This document shows, one piece after another, positions 44,760-56,225 of a DNA stretch of 64,000 bases (positions are counted from its first letter, which is position 1; each line of letters begins with the position of its first letter). Location of the stretch: assembly GCA_027946555.1 (NCBI GenBank), contig JAPEVC010000010.1, positions 124,001 through 188,000 of the forward strand. The letters run 5' to 3'. A program made the position numbers and the translations under genes. Source of the stretch: Gnomoniopsis sp. IMI 355080. Its lineage: Eukaryota; Ascomycota; Sordariomycetes; Diaporthales; Gnomoniaceae. The notes under the pieces were generated by a model. The model did not search any database. It was not told the origin of the DNA and saw only the letters and a list, made by a program, of their open reading frames with translations.

Positions 44760-45910
44760 GGCGAGCGAGAGGGCAATGAATGTTGCGGTGGGAGTCGGGC
44801 GGCAAGATTAAGGTTCTGAAACGATGGTTGGAAGTGAGCGCGAGGCAGGTGGAAAGCTTGATCGCGTGCGAGGTGATGTAATATGCGACCGACTTTTGCA
44901 GCTGATTGCCTAGTTGCCTTCAATCTGCTCAATCGACCTGGGCGACCGATAGAGAATGAGTTGAGACGGGGCGAGAGCGCAAAGCTTGGAATGATCGGAA
45001 GAGGCAAGGATCGCGATGGTGTCGGCGTCAAGAGTCGAGGGTGTGGATGTTGTTGAAGGATGTGGCGGGTTTGACGTAGGTAGGTGTGTTGTCGAGATGC
45101 AGAGTGAATGGGCGGATTCCCAGCTGTGTCAAGCAGTTGGCCTTGTCCACTATCTGACTGCACTCTCCATCCCGTCTTGCCGTTTGGAGCGGGCAGGCAC
45201 GGCTAGGGAGGTCACTCACCCACCTACCTGAGGTACCTACGTCTCCTTGCGACAGCTGTGCTGTACTTACTGCACGGACTGTGCGTACGAACCTAGGTAG
45301 CCTCACACACAAAATGTTATACTGCCTACTTTTAATGCGAGTCCCTAGCCATGCTTCTGGATCCTTCTTATTATGATTTTTTCACACAATACTCTACACT
45401 CTCCAACCTTGGCAAGTAAATCTCATTCCACACAGCTCCTGAAGTGACAGGTTAGGGTCATAGCCACTCCAGAGAAAATAGGCTTGTCTAACAGCTTCTT
45501 GATTTTTTCGGGATGACCCTCCTATGAACCCTTTCCAGGATGACACCCAAAATAGAGAGAAGAGCGTTTGTAAATTCAATTCCTCGAGGACGATGTCTTG
45601 TGTAGGTAGGTACCTAGGTAGGCACTGCAGTAAGTAGACGTTGTTAGGGAGGTGTCGGTTTCTTCTATGGTGTTTTGACAGGGGGGTGCCTGGGTAGCTT
45701 TGCAGCCCACTTTCTCAACCACCCCCCTCCCCGCCCCCACCAGCGCGGACCTGCAATCGGAGCTTTTGTAGTGAGAGTACTCAAATTTGGTGACTCAACG
45801 CACGTTGACCTTTCCATTTCGCAAGACTTCAGGTCGTCGACGCACTTTCCCGATCTGCCAATTCAACTTGATCAAGCAAGCAATTGGTTCCAGACGACCC
45901 TCGCTTCATC
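44760..45910. promoter_or_regulatory. Divergent promoter region with TAGGTA/TACCTA motifs
   Basis: 1.15 kb between the PP2A scaffold and PheRS beta start codons. It contains a cluster of TAGGTA-type words: GTAGGTAGG (45076-45084), CACCTACCTGAGGTACCTAC (45221-45240), ACCTAGGTAG (45291-45300) and TAGGTAGGTACCTAGGTAGG (45603-45622), several of them palindromic. Such words recur in fungal promoters but no bound factor can be named here. A C/CT-rich run (ccaccccccctccccgccccc) lies near 45720-45740. Confidence 0.5.
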
Positions 45911-47914
45911 ATGCCTACCATCACCGTCGACAAATACGCCTTGTGGGAGGCACTTGGACAAAAGTAGGCTCCCGACCACTCACAACTTGCCCCTCCATAT
46001 AGACTGGATGGAAGGCTTACACACACCCTTCCCATAGGTACACCAAGGATGAGTTCGAGGATCTCTGCTTCGACTTTGGTATCGAGCTCGATGAGGACAC
46101 AGAGGACGATGAGCGCCCTGCTGGCGTGCCTCCAGAGTTGAAGATTGGTCAGTACTGAGGTGTGGGCGAACGAGACAAGTACACTTCCTAACAGCAATTG
46201 CAGAGATACCGGCAAATCGATACGACATGCTGTGTTTCGAGGGCATCCAGCTCATGCTCAACATCTTCCGCTCCAAAACCCCTGTTCCAAATTGGCGCCT
46301 TGTCGAGCCTGCCAGCGGAAAGCGCGAGACCTTGACTATCACCGAGAGCACGACCAAGGTCCGCCCATATGCTGCCGGTGCGATATTGAGGAACATCAAG
46401 TTCACAAAGTCGAGCTACGAATCTTTCATTGCTCTTCAAGACAAGTTGCACATGAATTTGGCCCGCCAGAGGACATTAGTGGCTATCGGAACCCACGATC
46501 TCGACACCATTCAGGGCCCGTTCAAGTACGATGCACTTGCGCCAGACGAGGTCAAATTCATTCCCCTGAACCAGACAAAGGAAATGACCGGCCGACAGAT
46601 GATGGAGTTCTACGAGAAGGACAAGCACCTTGGAAAGTACCTTGGTATCATCAAGGACGCGCCCGTCTACCCAGTCATGCTTGATGCCAAAAACGTCGTC
46701 CTGTCCATGCCACCCATTATTAACGGTGACCACTCCAAGATCACACTCAACACCAAGAACGTCTTCATCGACCTCACAGCAACCGATGAGACAAAATTGG
46801 AGATCGTCACTAACATGATGGTCACCATGTTCTCCATGTACTGCGCCGAGCCCTTCACGGTAGAACCTGTCGACGTTATCTCAGAGCACAATGGCCGATC
46901 GAGGACCTGCCCCAACCTGTCGGCGAGAATGATCGAGACCGAGGTTGACTACTTGAACGCCTGTACAGGTCTGAACGAGACTCCCGAACGTATTTGCGAA
47001 CTGCTCACCAAGATGGCGTTCTCCGCTACGCCGTCAAGCAAGGACAAGAACATAATAGAAGTTGCTATTCCTCCTACAAGAGCGGACGTCCTTCACCAGG
47101 CGGACATTATGGAGGATTATTCTATCGCTTATGGTTTCAATAACCTTCCCAGGTCGTCACCAAACAAGTCTGCGACGATCGGCGCACCCACAAGAATCCA
47201 GAAGCTTGCCGATATCCTAAGGAATGAGGCTGCATATGCAGGTTGGACAGAAGTGTTACCTCTCATTCTCTGCTCCGATGATGAGAATTACAAATTCCTT
47301 AACCGGAAAGACGATGGGAAGGCTATTCGGCTGGCAAACCCGAAGACCGCAGAATATCAGGTCGTTCGCACGTCTCTACTGCCGGGGCTGTTAAAGACGA
47401 TCCGTGAGAACAAGAGCAAGGCACTGCCCATCAAGATTTTCGAGTGCTCCGAAGTTGCCTTCAAAGACGAGTCCCAGGAGCGGAAGGCTCGCAATCAGAG
47501 GAACTTTGCAGCCTGTTTCTGCGGCAAGTCCTCCGGTTTCGAGCAGGTCCACGGTTTGCTCGACCGCGTGTTGTCCATGCTGAGGACAGCATTCCTGACA
47601 AGTGAGGAGGGCCTCGCGGGCAAGAGCATCGATGGCTATTGGATCGACGAAATTGATGAGCCCATGTTCTTCCACGGCCACGCTGCTGCAATCTACCTGC
47701 GCCTAAACGGCAAGACAGAGCAGGTGGGCCAGTTTGGCATCCTACACCCATCTGTTCTTGAGGCGTTTGATATTAGGTCAGTACTCCTCCCGTATATCTT
47801 TCATCTATATGTAGTCATATGGAAGAGTACAAGTAATGCGATTGAAATGGTGAACTGACAACTTGCAGATACCCTGTCTCTGCCCTGGAGTTCAACTTGC
47901 AGGCCTTCTTGTAG
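45911..47914 (+). CDS. Phenylalanyl-tRNA synthetase beta subunit, cytoplasmic, 4 exons
   Basis: 596 aa (yeast Frs1 is 595). It forms the alpha2-beta2 enzyme that charges tRNA-Phe; the beta chain carries the editing B3/B4 domain. Exons: 45911-45963, 46038-46147, 46195-47776, 47869-47914. The start MPTITVDKYALWEALGQK and the joined YTKDEFEDLCFDFGIELD are the usual N-terminus of eukaryotic PheRS beta. Further family blocks: FKYDALAPDEVKFIPLNQ, VPPTR-like IPPTRADVLHQADIMEDY (B5 region), LIRTSLLPG-type VVRTSLLPGLLKTI, and the last exon RYPVSALEFNLQAFL. Intron 1 has two possible acceptors; the one at 46037 keeps frame. Intron 3 (92 nt) is the longest intron in this gene. Confidence 0.94.
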
Positions 47915-49084
47915 ATACGCAAGTCTCAACCCGATTTGGGAGGTTCATAAGAATTACATGATTACCATAGAGGGGACCTACATGGAATCAGAATAGACAA
48001 AATGATACGAACTCAAATCTGTGGCACATATGTTTGGTAACGACATGGGTGCGCAGTCCAGGCAGGCACTGGTCATGTGAAGGAACCCAAAGGTGTAGTG
48101 TTGTGTCTCTATGCCTGATAGCTAAGCTCAGAAGACCTCCATCTGATTCTGCCACAGCCTTCCTCTCCCAACCCAAGATTTGGAGAACCACAACAATGCT
48201 ACCAACCAGGTGTGACTATGCGAGCATCTTTACACAGTGTCACAAGACTTATTACGAGTACAGAAAGTTGGGCTGTTGGCCTCATACAGAATACTCTAGA
48301 GTCTTGTGACATAAATCCTTATATCACCAACGCCCTCTATACTCTCTGAATGTCAAGTATCACATCAGTCTATGGCAGATCTTTTCCTTTTTCTCTGTCC
48401 GTTGACTTGATAGAGAGCATCTATGGGATAAGATTCTGTAGTATAGTCTCCAGCACGGCGGTCTACTATGGGTTGTGACCCAAGAGAGTCGTGAATTGAG
48501 TAAAGTCTTGGGCTTTCATGCTCTATAGACATAGCTGGTACACACCCAGCCTCTATGATCGTACCCAGCCCATATTCACCTTCCTGCCTGATCCAGATCC
48601 TCACTTGTTTCGAACCTTAGACTAACCATGGAGCTTCCTTTATTTCTTCTGCACAACTTGGGTCTTCACAGCTTTCGCAATATTCTCCAGCCCTCAACTC
48701 TCAGTCGGGTAGCTGATTTCTTCTCTCCTTTCCAATATTCGCCAGTTGGCCTCCCCAGCCTGGCGTTACATTGTTTCCAAGCCGTCTTTGCAACCTCTGA
48801 TAGAGAAGCTGACCGTTTGCCTTGATCCTCCCCCTTCCTCTCTGGCTTCTCCTTCCAGGGCTGTTTGCATTGAAGGCCCAAGCCCCTCTCCAACCCCCTC
48901 CCTTCTTCTTGCCGTCCAATCCAACTTGGGTTCTCGATCTTTGATACCTGCTCCTTTTGGAAAGAGTGCTAGGCCTTGGCCACCACCCCACCCTCAACAA
49001 CACTATAGAGAGTTGGATCTTCTCACTTCATCTCAACATCACTTCAGAACCTAAACTTCAAAGTGCGATAATCTGTCTTTTGGG
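47915..49084. other. Intergenic region upstream of the 1051-aa protein
   Basis: About 1.2 kb. The final 300 bases are strongly CT-rich with CCACCCC and TTCTTC runs, typical of a fungal promoter and 5' leader. No additional gene is supported. Confidence 0.4.
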
Positions 49085-52000
49085 ATGCCTGGCTTTGAGA
49101 ACTCTGAGACTTGGAGCTCAGATCGGACTGATGAATCGGGCGGCGTTTTACCGGGAAGCGGGCTTAGCAGCCCATCTTCAACAGCACCAGCAACAAGCCC
49201 CTGCGCTTCAGACGACGAAGACCTCACGCAGGTTTTGAGAGCAGTCAGAAAGGCCAAGGCGCAGAAAGCTCCCGACGAGCAGAATGCGGCGGCGCCAGTG
49301 CCGGTGCCTGGGCTCCCTCCCGAGCTTTCGTTTCGCGTTGAGGAGTTTTTTGCCAAACAAATCAAGAGCCCATGTAGCTTTTTCAAGCCCACCAACGCCG
49401 TCCCTAAAAACATTACGCCAGACGGCACGAACAACGCCAGCAAGCGTAGGAATTCATACGACCCTTTCGCTGTGTACACGTTGAACATCGAGCCATCCGA
49501 GGCCCTCGAGAGTACTAGATCCAAGAAGAAGAGAAGGCTTGATAAGACGCACCAGCGTTCGCGTACGGAGAGTCAAGATTCAGGCGTCGGGCCTCAAAAA
49601 CAAGGCTTAGGCGATGGCCTCACAGATACGGCTTCCCAGGACCCCCAAGGTCAGAGCCCTGCTGCTCCAGGCAATGGTGAAAGCAGTAAGCGACAAAAAT
49701 TTGTGTCGAACAGACCCATTCGACCAAGAACTACTGTTTTAGATACCACAGACACGAATAATTGGCAACAAAGGACCAACTCCACCCAGCCGGTCATTCC
49801 CCGAAACACGGATTCGACTACCACCCCTCATACCCTCGATCATCCCACAGGTCGCCAGCGAAGCCCAGCAACGCATCATCTACTTCGGGGTGCAAGTAAG
49901 GATGGCTCACAGGCACTTTCAGATAATCTTCATGGCTATATTGGCGGGCACCCCGAAGGATGCCCGTCATATGCTCACAAAGAGGCCAACAGCTTGGATC
50001 AGGCAGTGAAGAAGGCGAAAACTCGGCAAGTCGAGTACGGGAGTCTCCGAAAGAAGACCGCACCTGACAAGCACCGATCGCGACAGTCTCTACCAACTTT
50101 CAGCTCCGTTGCAGAGGCCCGATTGTTGAGAGCTCAGCAGACATCGGAGTGGAAAGAAGCCCCCTCCTCCTCTGCACAGACAGCCTTGCAAAATGTTACC
50201 ACGAGACCCGGTGTCATCCATCCTCACCGAGTAATCCCACCTCCCCCGTCGTCACAATTCAGGCAGAGTAAGGACGCAAACCATCAGCCTACATTGGAGG
50301 TTGAGGATGTTGCCGCCACCTCTCCGCTGCACTTGACCCCGACCAGCGGCTCTCAGTCTCGTCGCAATCCAAGGCCTCAAAATCAGCCATTGCCGCGATC
50401 GAGCAGAATTACTGCCCCTCAGCCCGTATTAAACAACGGCGATGGTTTTGCTGGCCCTCAGGAAATCCCTCCGGCCGCCAAAACTTCACAGGCCTCACAT
50501 CAAGTCCAAAAACAGATGCGTCAAATGCAACACAGCATGCTAATCCCCAGCCGGCCGCGTAATGCCCCGGCACAGATATCCAGAGACCACGAAGAAGATT
50601 GGGACCGAGTGGCGGCCGAGATGACGGCCCTCAGCAAGCGTTACGAAGACAAACCTCGGACTACGTTGCTCAACTCAATCCCAGCCGGATTGAGCGAGTC
50701 TCCCTCGTCCGAAATACGCCGGTTGAGGGGGAGCCTGGGCAAGGCACGGGCCAAGATCCAGGAATCTCCATACAACAAAGATAACAAGGTGGTTCAAGAT
50801 ATCAAGAAGCGCGCAGCAGCCATACGGAGAGACGTGCGAGCCAAATGGAGCGGCGAATCACAAGAAGTCCAACAGGCGGAGTTTGATAGGAAATTTAACC
50901 TGTATATGGAAAAGAAGAAGAAGGAAGCTATGCGACAGAGAGGCGACGCACGTGTTTCGGCCGCGAAGTTCAACGCGGCCTTCCTTGAGGCTGGGCACAA
51001 TGACGAGGAGGCAAACGATCATCAAGATATTGGCCGGAAAGCGAGAGAAATTCCTGCACTCGAGGCACTGGAGAGACTGGGACCAAACAAAAGTATCTGC
51101 TCCTACATTGTGCTTGTCAGTGAGCCTTTCAGCAAAGGCGAAAAAAACCCTGAACTCATAGCCACAAAACGCTTCTTCAAACTGACATTGGCCAGAAAAT
51201 ATGCCCGTTCGATATTAGACGTTTCAAAAGCCTACTCGCGTGTCGCTTTTGAGATGGAAAACGGATGTTACTGCGGCTTAGGGACGCTGTCCAGCGGCAA
51301 AGACAAGGGCAAGAACATATTCGTGAAGGTGCACATGGAAGCACAAATGGTGGGCGACCTGTCCCCTGACGCCCTGCGTAACAAATTCGTCGATGGGGAT
51401 ATCCTAGCCAAATATGCCACCGGGTACGACGTCTTGATGTGCTCCACCATTCCCAAATGTTGGCGGGAGACAGCGGGCGGGGAGCCAAAAAAGCCGGCGC
51501 TCGACAAGCGAGAGCATAAGTCGAAGAGCCATACAGAGAAAACTGCCGTGGAAGACGATGAGGAGCCCAAAGGTCTTGAAGGCGACGAGTTGAGACACGC
51601 GCTGGCCAACCGGCCAGATACTTGTCAATCTAATGCGCCTGAAGAAAATGACGACGGTGACCTGTCTGATGGAACAGTGCGCGACTGTAGCCCTGATGGT
51701 GACTCCTACGACCGAATTCCAAGAAACGCGACTGCCCATGTCGTCAAAATCACACGCCTCGGCTGCTTCACCACCCTGCGCCACGCCAACCAGACGGCCA
51801 TCAGCGCCGCCACCGTCGCATGGAAGCCGAAAGATGCGAGCTATGACGCCCATAGCTTCTACAAGGACACGATCTGTCCGGAAATCAAGCAGTATGAGGC
51901 ATACGTGGATACAGAGGAGATGCTCCTCGAGTTTCCAGACTTTGAACCAGGTGATAGAATGCCACGTTACCGGTCATGGGGCTTTGTGAACTCGCAAATA

Positions 52001-52240
52001 GAGGTCGCCAAGAGAGAGCTGGAGGGCCCGCTGGACGTTCCGATTCATTACGTTGAAGACTTGACTGAATCTTACTTCGACGAGTTAGACAAGAATATCA
52101 AAGAGACTCTGGCACAGGCTGCGGTCGCCGAGGTTGAGTCGGCTGGCGAGGACGAAGATGCGGAGGATGTTGAGCAGTCGAATCAAGAGGTGCCAGACAG
52201 GCAGACCTCAGATGAGGAAGATATCAGCGAGGAGGAGTGA
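49085..52240 (+). CDS. Large, mostly disordered fungal protein of unknown function
   Basis: 1051 aa, single exon, ATG at 49085. I do not recognise a named family. Residues 1 to about 530 are low in order, rich in Ser, Thr, Pro, Gln and Arg, with basic bipartite stretches (SKKKRRLDK) suggesting a nuclear location. Residues 530-640 are charged and helical (coiled-coil-like: FDRKFNLYMEKKKKEAMRQR). Two globular blocks follow: about 660-790 (SICSYIVLVSEPFSKGEK, KRFFKLTLARKYA, MENGCYCGLGTL) and about 880-1000 (HVVKITRLGCFTTLRHANQT, FPDFEPGDRMPRYRSWGFVN), separated by an acidic/basic insert. The C-terminus is very acidic (about 40 residues of Glu/Asp). The two blocks look like halves of one domain split by the insert. 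Function unknown. Confidence 0.8.
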   Translation: MPGFENSETWSSDRTDESGGVLPGSGLSSPSSTAPATSPCASDDEDLTQVLRAVRKAKAQKAPDEQNAAAPVPVPGLPPELSFRVEEFFAKQIKSPCSFFKPTNAVPKNITPDGTNNASKRRNSYDPFAVYTLNIEPSEALESTRSKKKRRLDKTHQRSRTESQDSGVGPQKQGLGDGLTDTASQDPQGQSPAAPGNGESSKRQKFVSNRPIRPRTTVLDTTDTNNWQQRTNSTQPVIPRNTDSTTTPHTLDHPTGRQRSPATHHLLRGASKDGSQALSDNLHGYIGGHPEGCPSYAHKEANSLDQAVKKAKTRQVEYGSLRKKTAPDKHRSRQSLPTFSSVAEARLLRAQQTSEWKEAPSSSAQTALQNVTTRPGVIHPHRVIPPPPSSQFRQSKDANHQPTLEVEDVAATSPLHLTPTSGSQSRRNPRPQNQPLPRSSRITAPQPVLNNGDGFAGPQEIPPAAKTSQASHQVQKQMRQMQHSMLIPSRPRNAPAQISRDHEEDWDRVAAEMTALSKRYEDKPRTTLLNSIPAGLSESPSSEIRRLRGSLGKARAKIQESPYNKDNKVVQDIKKRAAAIRRDVRAKWSGESQEVQQAEFDRKFNLYMEKKKKEAMRQRGDARVSAAKFNAAFLEAGHNDEEANDHQDIGRKAREIPALEALERLGPNKSICSYIVLVSEPFSKGEKNPELIATKRFFKLTLARKYARSILDVSKAYSRVAFEMENGCYCGLGTLSSGKDKGKNIFVKVHMEAQMVGDLSPDALRNKFVDGDILAKYATGYDVLMCSTIPKCWRETAGGEPKKPALDKREHKSKSHTEKTAVEDDEEPKGLEGDELRHALANRPDTCQSNAPEENDDGDLSDGTVRDCSPDGDSYDRIPRNATAHVVKITRLGCFTTLRHANQTAISAATVAWKPKDASYDAHSFYKDTICPEIKQYEAYVDTEEMLLEFPDFEPGDRMPRYRSWGFVNSQIEVAKRELEGPLDVPIHYVEDLTESYFDELDKNIKETLAQAAVAEVESAGEDEDAEDVEQSNQEVPDRQTSDEEDISEEE

Positions 52241-53102
52241 GAAGGAATGGGCGAGGTCGGAGCCCAGAACGGCTCATTCGGCAGCGGACGACTCTTCAGG
52301 CGATGAATGCATGTGATTGCCATGCACGCGATCAAGCGAGCACAATTCTGACGCTCTATGACGGGTCTGACTGCGACCAACTAGCTGTTCACTAGCATTC
52401 TATTCTATTCTTAGCAATTATGACAGCGTTCGTTTCGGCCGGGCTTTAGGGAACGTTGTGCAAGGACAACAGACCAGAAGCGCACACAATTCTTGATGAC
52501 TTACTGCAAGAGTGACAAAATACTGTACAAATTTTGAAAGTGATAGTCGACAGACTCGCCGTTCCGGGCTTCACGAGAGTCGTATGCATCAAAGAAATCA
52601 GGTGCAGCGTAAATGAGATCCAACATCACGACTCGGATCTATCTCCATTCCTTGGGGATGCATGGTCTATCTTATTTTGGATTTGATTGACAAGTTCCAC
52701 TATTGGTTGTAACTATGCACCGTCGCTCCTGCTTACTACCCGTTGCTCATCGCCCTCGTGTTACAGGAATCCCGGGACCAGGGCAGACGCATTGCCGCTC
52801 TAAAGGGAGAGTCTGACTCTTCCCTCGTAGGCGTGACCAGAAGTGAAAATGGCAGAGGGTTGCCTTTTGGAGTTCTCGTCCACCCACCTCTATCACCTCC
52901 GCCGTGACAACGCTTCTCGGTTCCTCTCTTCATCCACATGGTATGGGAGCGACCCAAGGCCACTTACGTACGTCTAGGCAAGACTGACTGCAAGCCACAT
53001 GGTAATGGCGTCCAACTTGTCGAGCACGGTCCCAAGTTCTTGCCATACTTGGCTTGCTTATTGCCTGAAGGCGTGTCGCATATCCTTAAACCAGTATATT
53101 TT
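52241..53102. other. Convergent intergenic region
   Basis: Contains the 3' ends of the 1051-aa and 1017-aa protein genes. Short frames near 52736-53213 overlap on both strands and show no family signature. Confidence 0.4.
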
Positions 53103-56100
53103 TCAACCAAGCGTCCAGACGGGTGCCTTGACAAGGACTTGGCGTCCCCTCACCTCGACAGCAAGGAAGCCGGCAAACCGCACCTTGTTGCCATCTTTCG
53201 GAGGCAGAGCTAAGTGGGTGGTCGAGTCAGCAAGCGACGTTGACTTTCGTCCAGCGATAGAAGACACAGAGGTGTTGGCCGTAGAAGGAAGGCTGTCTCT
53301 TTGAGCGGATCCTCCAGGGACGAGGGCCGCTGGGACAAGCGCAGCTGGGGCGTTGCTCAGGAAATTGGAGAGAGTTGACATTGTTGACGTACCGGCCCTT
53401 GATTTGTTGCGTTCCTTGCTGTTACTCTTCTCGCCACCACTCTCTTTGCCTGTGTCTTCTCCGCCCTCTCCTTCACTTTCTGGCGGCCTAGTCTCAATTG
53501 CTGGGAGGGGTGTCTTCTCTACGTCCATAATCTCTGGTTGTACGCCATCCTGGGGTAAGGGTAAGAGGATCGCCACGTCTCGACTTTCCATCGGGAGGTT
53601 TGCTGCAATGCCCACTGCGAGCTCCACAATCATGCTTGCACTTCCGTCAACGCCGGCCGGTGGAGGCTCCGACAAATGCTGAAACAGACATGCCGTTAGG
53701 TTTGCGGTGGCGTTGCGTGTAAATTCTTGACGATAATTCGCGCTCTCTGGTGAATTCAGGATGTCCTGCAGACCCTCAAGGGTCGTCATCCGCCAGCTTA
53801 CCACTTTCGACGTTAATGCGTCAAATTCTTCTTGACTGGTCAGTGTATAGCTAAAACGCCGTATGTTTTGCTCAACGGACTTCAATTGTCTGCTGAGCTC
53901 TGGGTCAAGGCCAGGATGGAAGCAGCTGTAGAAGATCTCTTCGACAATCCACCGCGTTATTACGGCTCGTCCCACTGCCGTCATCTCCTGTTTTCCGGTC
54001 TTGAGCGCGTCAGCGCTAACGTACTTGTCCAACCAAGGTGGCAGTGAGGTCCAATCTTTGCGAATGTTGAAAGACAAGTTGTTAATTGCCCCATTCAACC
54101 TGTTGAATCTCGTAGTGTACTCGCTGTCGTCCAATGCAGTGCGGGACTGTGATATCCGTTGGTTGGCAACGGCATTCTGGAGCTGCTCTACCTGGCCGTT
54201 CAGCTGCTCGATTTGAGTCTTGCCGTCAAAATACAGACGCTTCACATTCTTATATTTTTGCACTGTATTTCCTGTCAGCATCTGCACGCTACCATAGTCT
54301 CGACGCATAACAAACATACACAAGTCTTTGAAGGCCTTTTCTGGATCCTCTGAGGGCTGAGGGCTGTTGCGGCCCTGTTCCGCAGTACCGTCAAATTGTT
54401 GTAGCGGTCTGTCTTGAATTGTGCTTTGCCTAAAATTGTTGGATGCGGCACTAGCTTGAGTACCTGCTGGGCTAGGATTTATGCTCTTTGAGGGTTGCGC
54501 GCTATGCCTATAACCTGGTGGTGGGCCTTGTTGCATGTCGCCCCTCGACTGCGGCGGCCCTCCGGACGGTGGTGTCATGTCTCTCTGCTGCTCTGGGTCC
54601 TCCGGCGATAGTTGCTGCTGGCCTTGTTGCTGATGTGGATGCAAAGAGGACGATCGCGAAGGAAAGTCCTGAGCTTGTGTAGAGTATCTTGCGGGGGAAG
54701 CAGTTGTGGAAGGAACCGCGGAAGGATTCTGGGGGTCGCCTTCGCCAATAGGGGACTCATGCGACACCTGAGATACGGTTTCAGGATTTCGTAGTTGTTC
54801 AACAATCCCAAGGTGGCCCTGATAGGCTAACGGGCTGCCGTCAGGCTGCAGCAGGCCTTGAGGGGAGCTATGAGCAGAACTGGGAATGTATTGGTACTGT
54901 CGCGTTGCTGGGTCGAACGCTATCTGGCCCTGATGCTCGTAATCGGGGATCAACTGGCTTGGGGCGTAGACTTGATGGCGAAGACCGCTTTCGTCAGCCT
55001 CGGAGTACGGAGACTGGTCTTGGTTGGTGGGAACACGTCGAAGTGTGGGTTGTTGGAACTCGTGGGGGTTCTGCGCGGGGGGTTGAATGTTAGTGATGAA
55101 GCTCATTAGAGGTAGCGTGTGTGCTCAAGTGACTCGTACTGTTTGCAACGGCGAAGGCTGAGACTGAGGCCCCTGCGATTGCCAGTCTAGTGACTGCTGG
55201 TCCAAGGACACTTGCGACGGCCCGGTCCGTAGGGCAGGCGGGTTGGGGTTACTAATACGCTTGGAAGGTCGGCGGGCGAGTCCACCAGTGTTGTCATAGA
55301 AGTTGTGCGGTTGCGATTGCGATTGCGATTGCGACTCGGACGGGTGGTGAGAATGACCGGAGCGACTTGTGTCGTTCCTGGGGGTTCCGCCGAGAATATT
55401 TTTGATTAGGCGGCGGGTGGATCGCCTTGGTTCAACGGGGGCGCTCTGCGGTGGTGGTGGTGGTTGAGGAGGTGGGCCGTGTTGTTGGTGCTGTTGCTGC
55501 TGGTGCTGTTGCTGTTGCTGCTGGTAAGCAAGAGACTGCTGATCCTGAGGGGTAGCTTGTAGTGGTCGGGAGAGATCCTCGTAACTGGCACCGAAGGAAG
55601 GATTTGACTGGATCGGCGTGGCCACGGTGTTGTATCGCTGCGACTGAGACCTGGTGACGGCGTCGACGAACTTAGACGCAGCCTTGCGGGCCTCAGCGTC
55701 GGACACGGCGGTGCCAGTATTCAGCGGGTGCAGCTGATGCAATTGTGCCTGGGCCTGCGAGTTGTGATTGAAACCCTGTTGTGCGGCAGAAAGGTCTTGG
55801 TCAGAGGAAGGGCCGTAGAGATGGGGTGGAGGAAGTTGCTGGTTGTGCGAAACAGCACGGAGATCCTGAACAAAGGAGTCGTTGGTGGTTAGAGGTAAGT
55901 TGGTGGGGCCTTGGCCCAAGGCTGAAGCGGAGGAGGAGGGACCCTGGCCTTGTTGGAGCTGTGTGAGACCGGGACCGGGGCCGGGGCCAGGTGGAGGTTG
56001 ATGATTGACTTGCTGTCGAGCCTGAGCGCCAGAAGTAGAAACGCCAATGCCTTGTATGCCTTGGATGCCAGAGACGGGGCCAGGACCTGTGCCGGTGCCT

Positions 56101-56225
56101 GACGCGGTGCTTGACACACTCACACTGACGCTCGGGGCTCCAGTACTAGAGCTAGACCCAGCCGATTCAACCGCGAGGTTGTGTTGAGATCGGTTGTTCG
56201 GTTTGGCAGGGCGACCGAAAGGCAT
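53103..56225 (-). CDS. PolyQ/low-complexity fungal protein of unknown function, 2 exons
   Basis: 1017 aa. Exons (minus): 56225-55140 and 55070-53103. The intron (GTACGA...GCGCAG, 69 nt) is phase 0 and joins two frames that each look like separate genes; the second frame's own ATG lies inside the intron. The ATG at 56225 (MPFGRPAKPNN) is the only one in frame upstream of a long Gln- and Pro-rich region including runs of up to six Gln and an SQ repeat. Residues about 590-830 are globular: DLCMFVMRRDYGSVQML, a coiled coil (KTQIEQLNGQVEQLQNAV), then DWTSLPPWLDKYV and RWIVEEIFYSCFHPGLD. The tail is charged, ending in a small hydrophobic block VRFAGFLAVEVRGRQVLVK. I recognise it as conserved in style with other filamentous-fungal proteins but cannot name a function. 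Confidence 0.82.
55460..55530 (-). repeat. Imperfect CAG/CAA (polyGln) tract
   Basis: On the coding strand this is an imperfect run of CAG and CAA codons with His interruptions (Q6-H-Q4-H-Q2-H) followed by polyproline. Length variation between strains is likely for such tracts. A second CAG run lies further upstream at about 56388-56412, outside the coding region. Confidence 0.8.

Noticed and set aside
53103..55106. Separate gene starting MSFITN
   Set aside because: That ATG falls inside a well-formed intron of the larger gene that starts at 56225; frame and phase agree for one spliced product.
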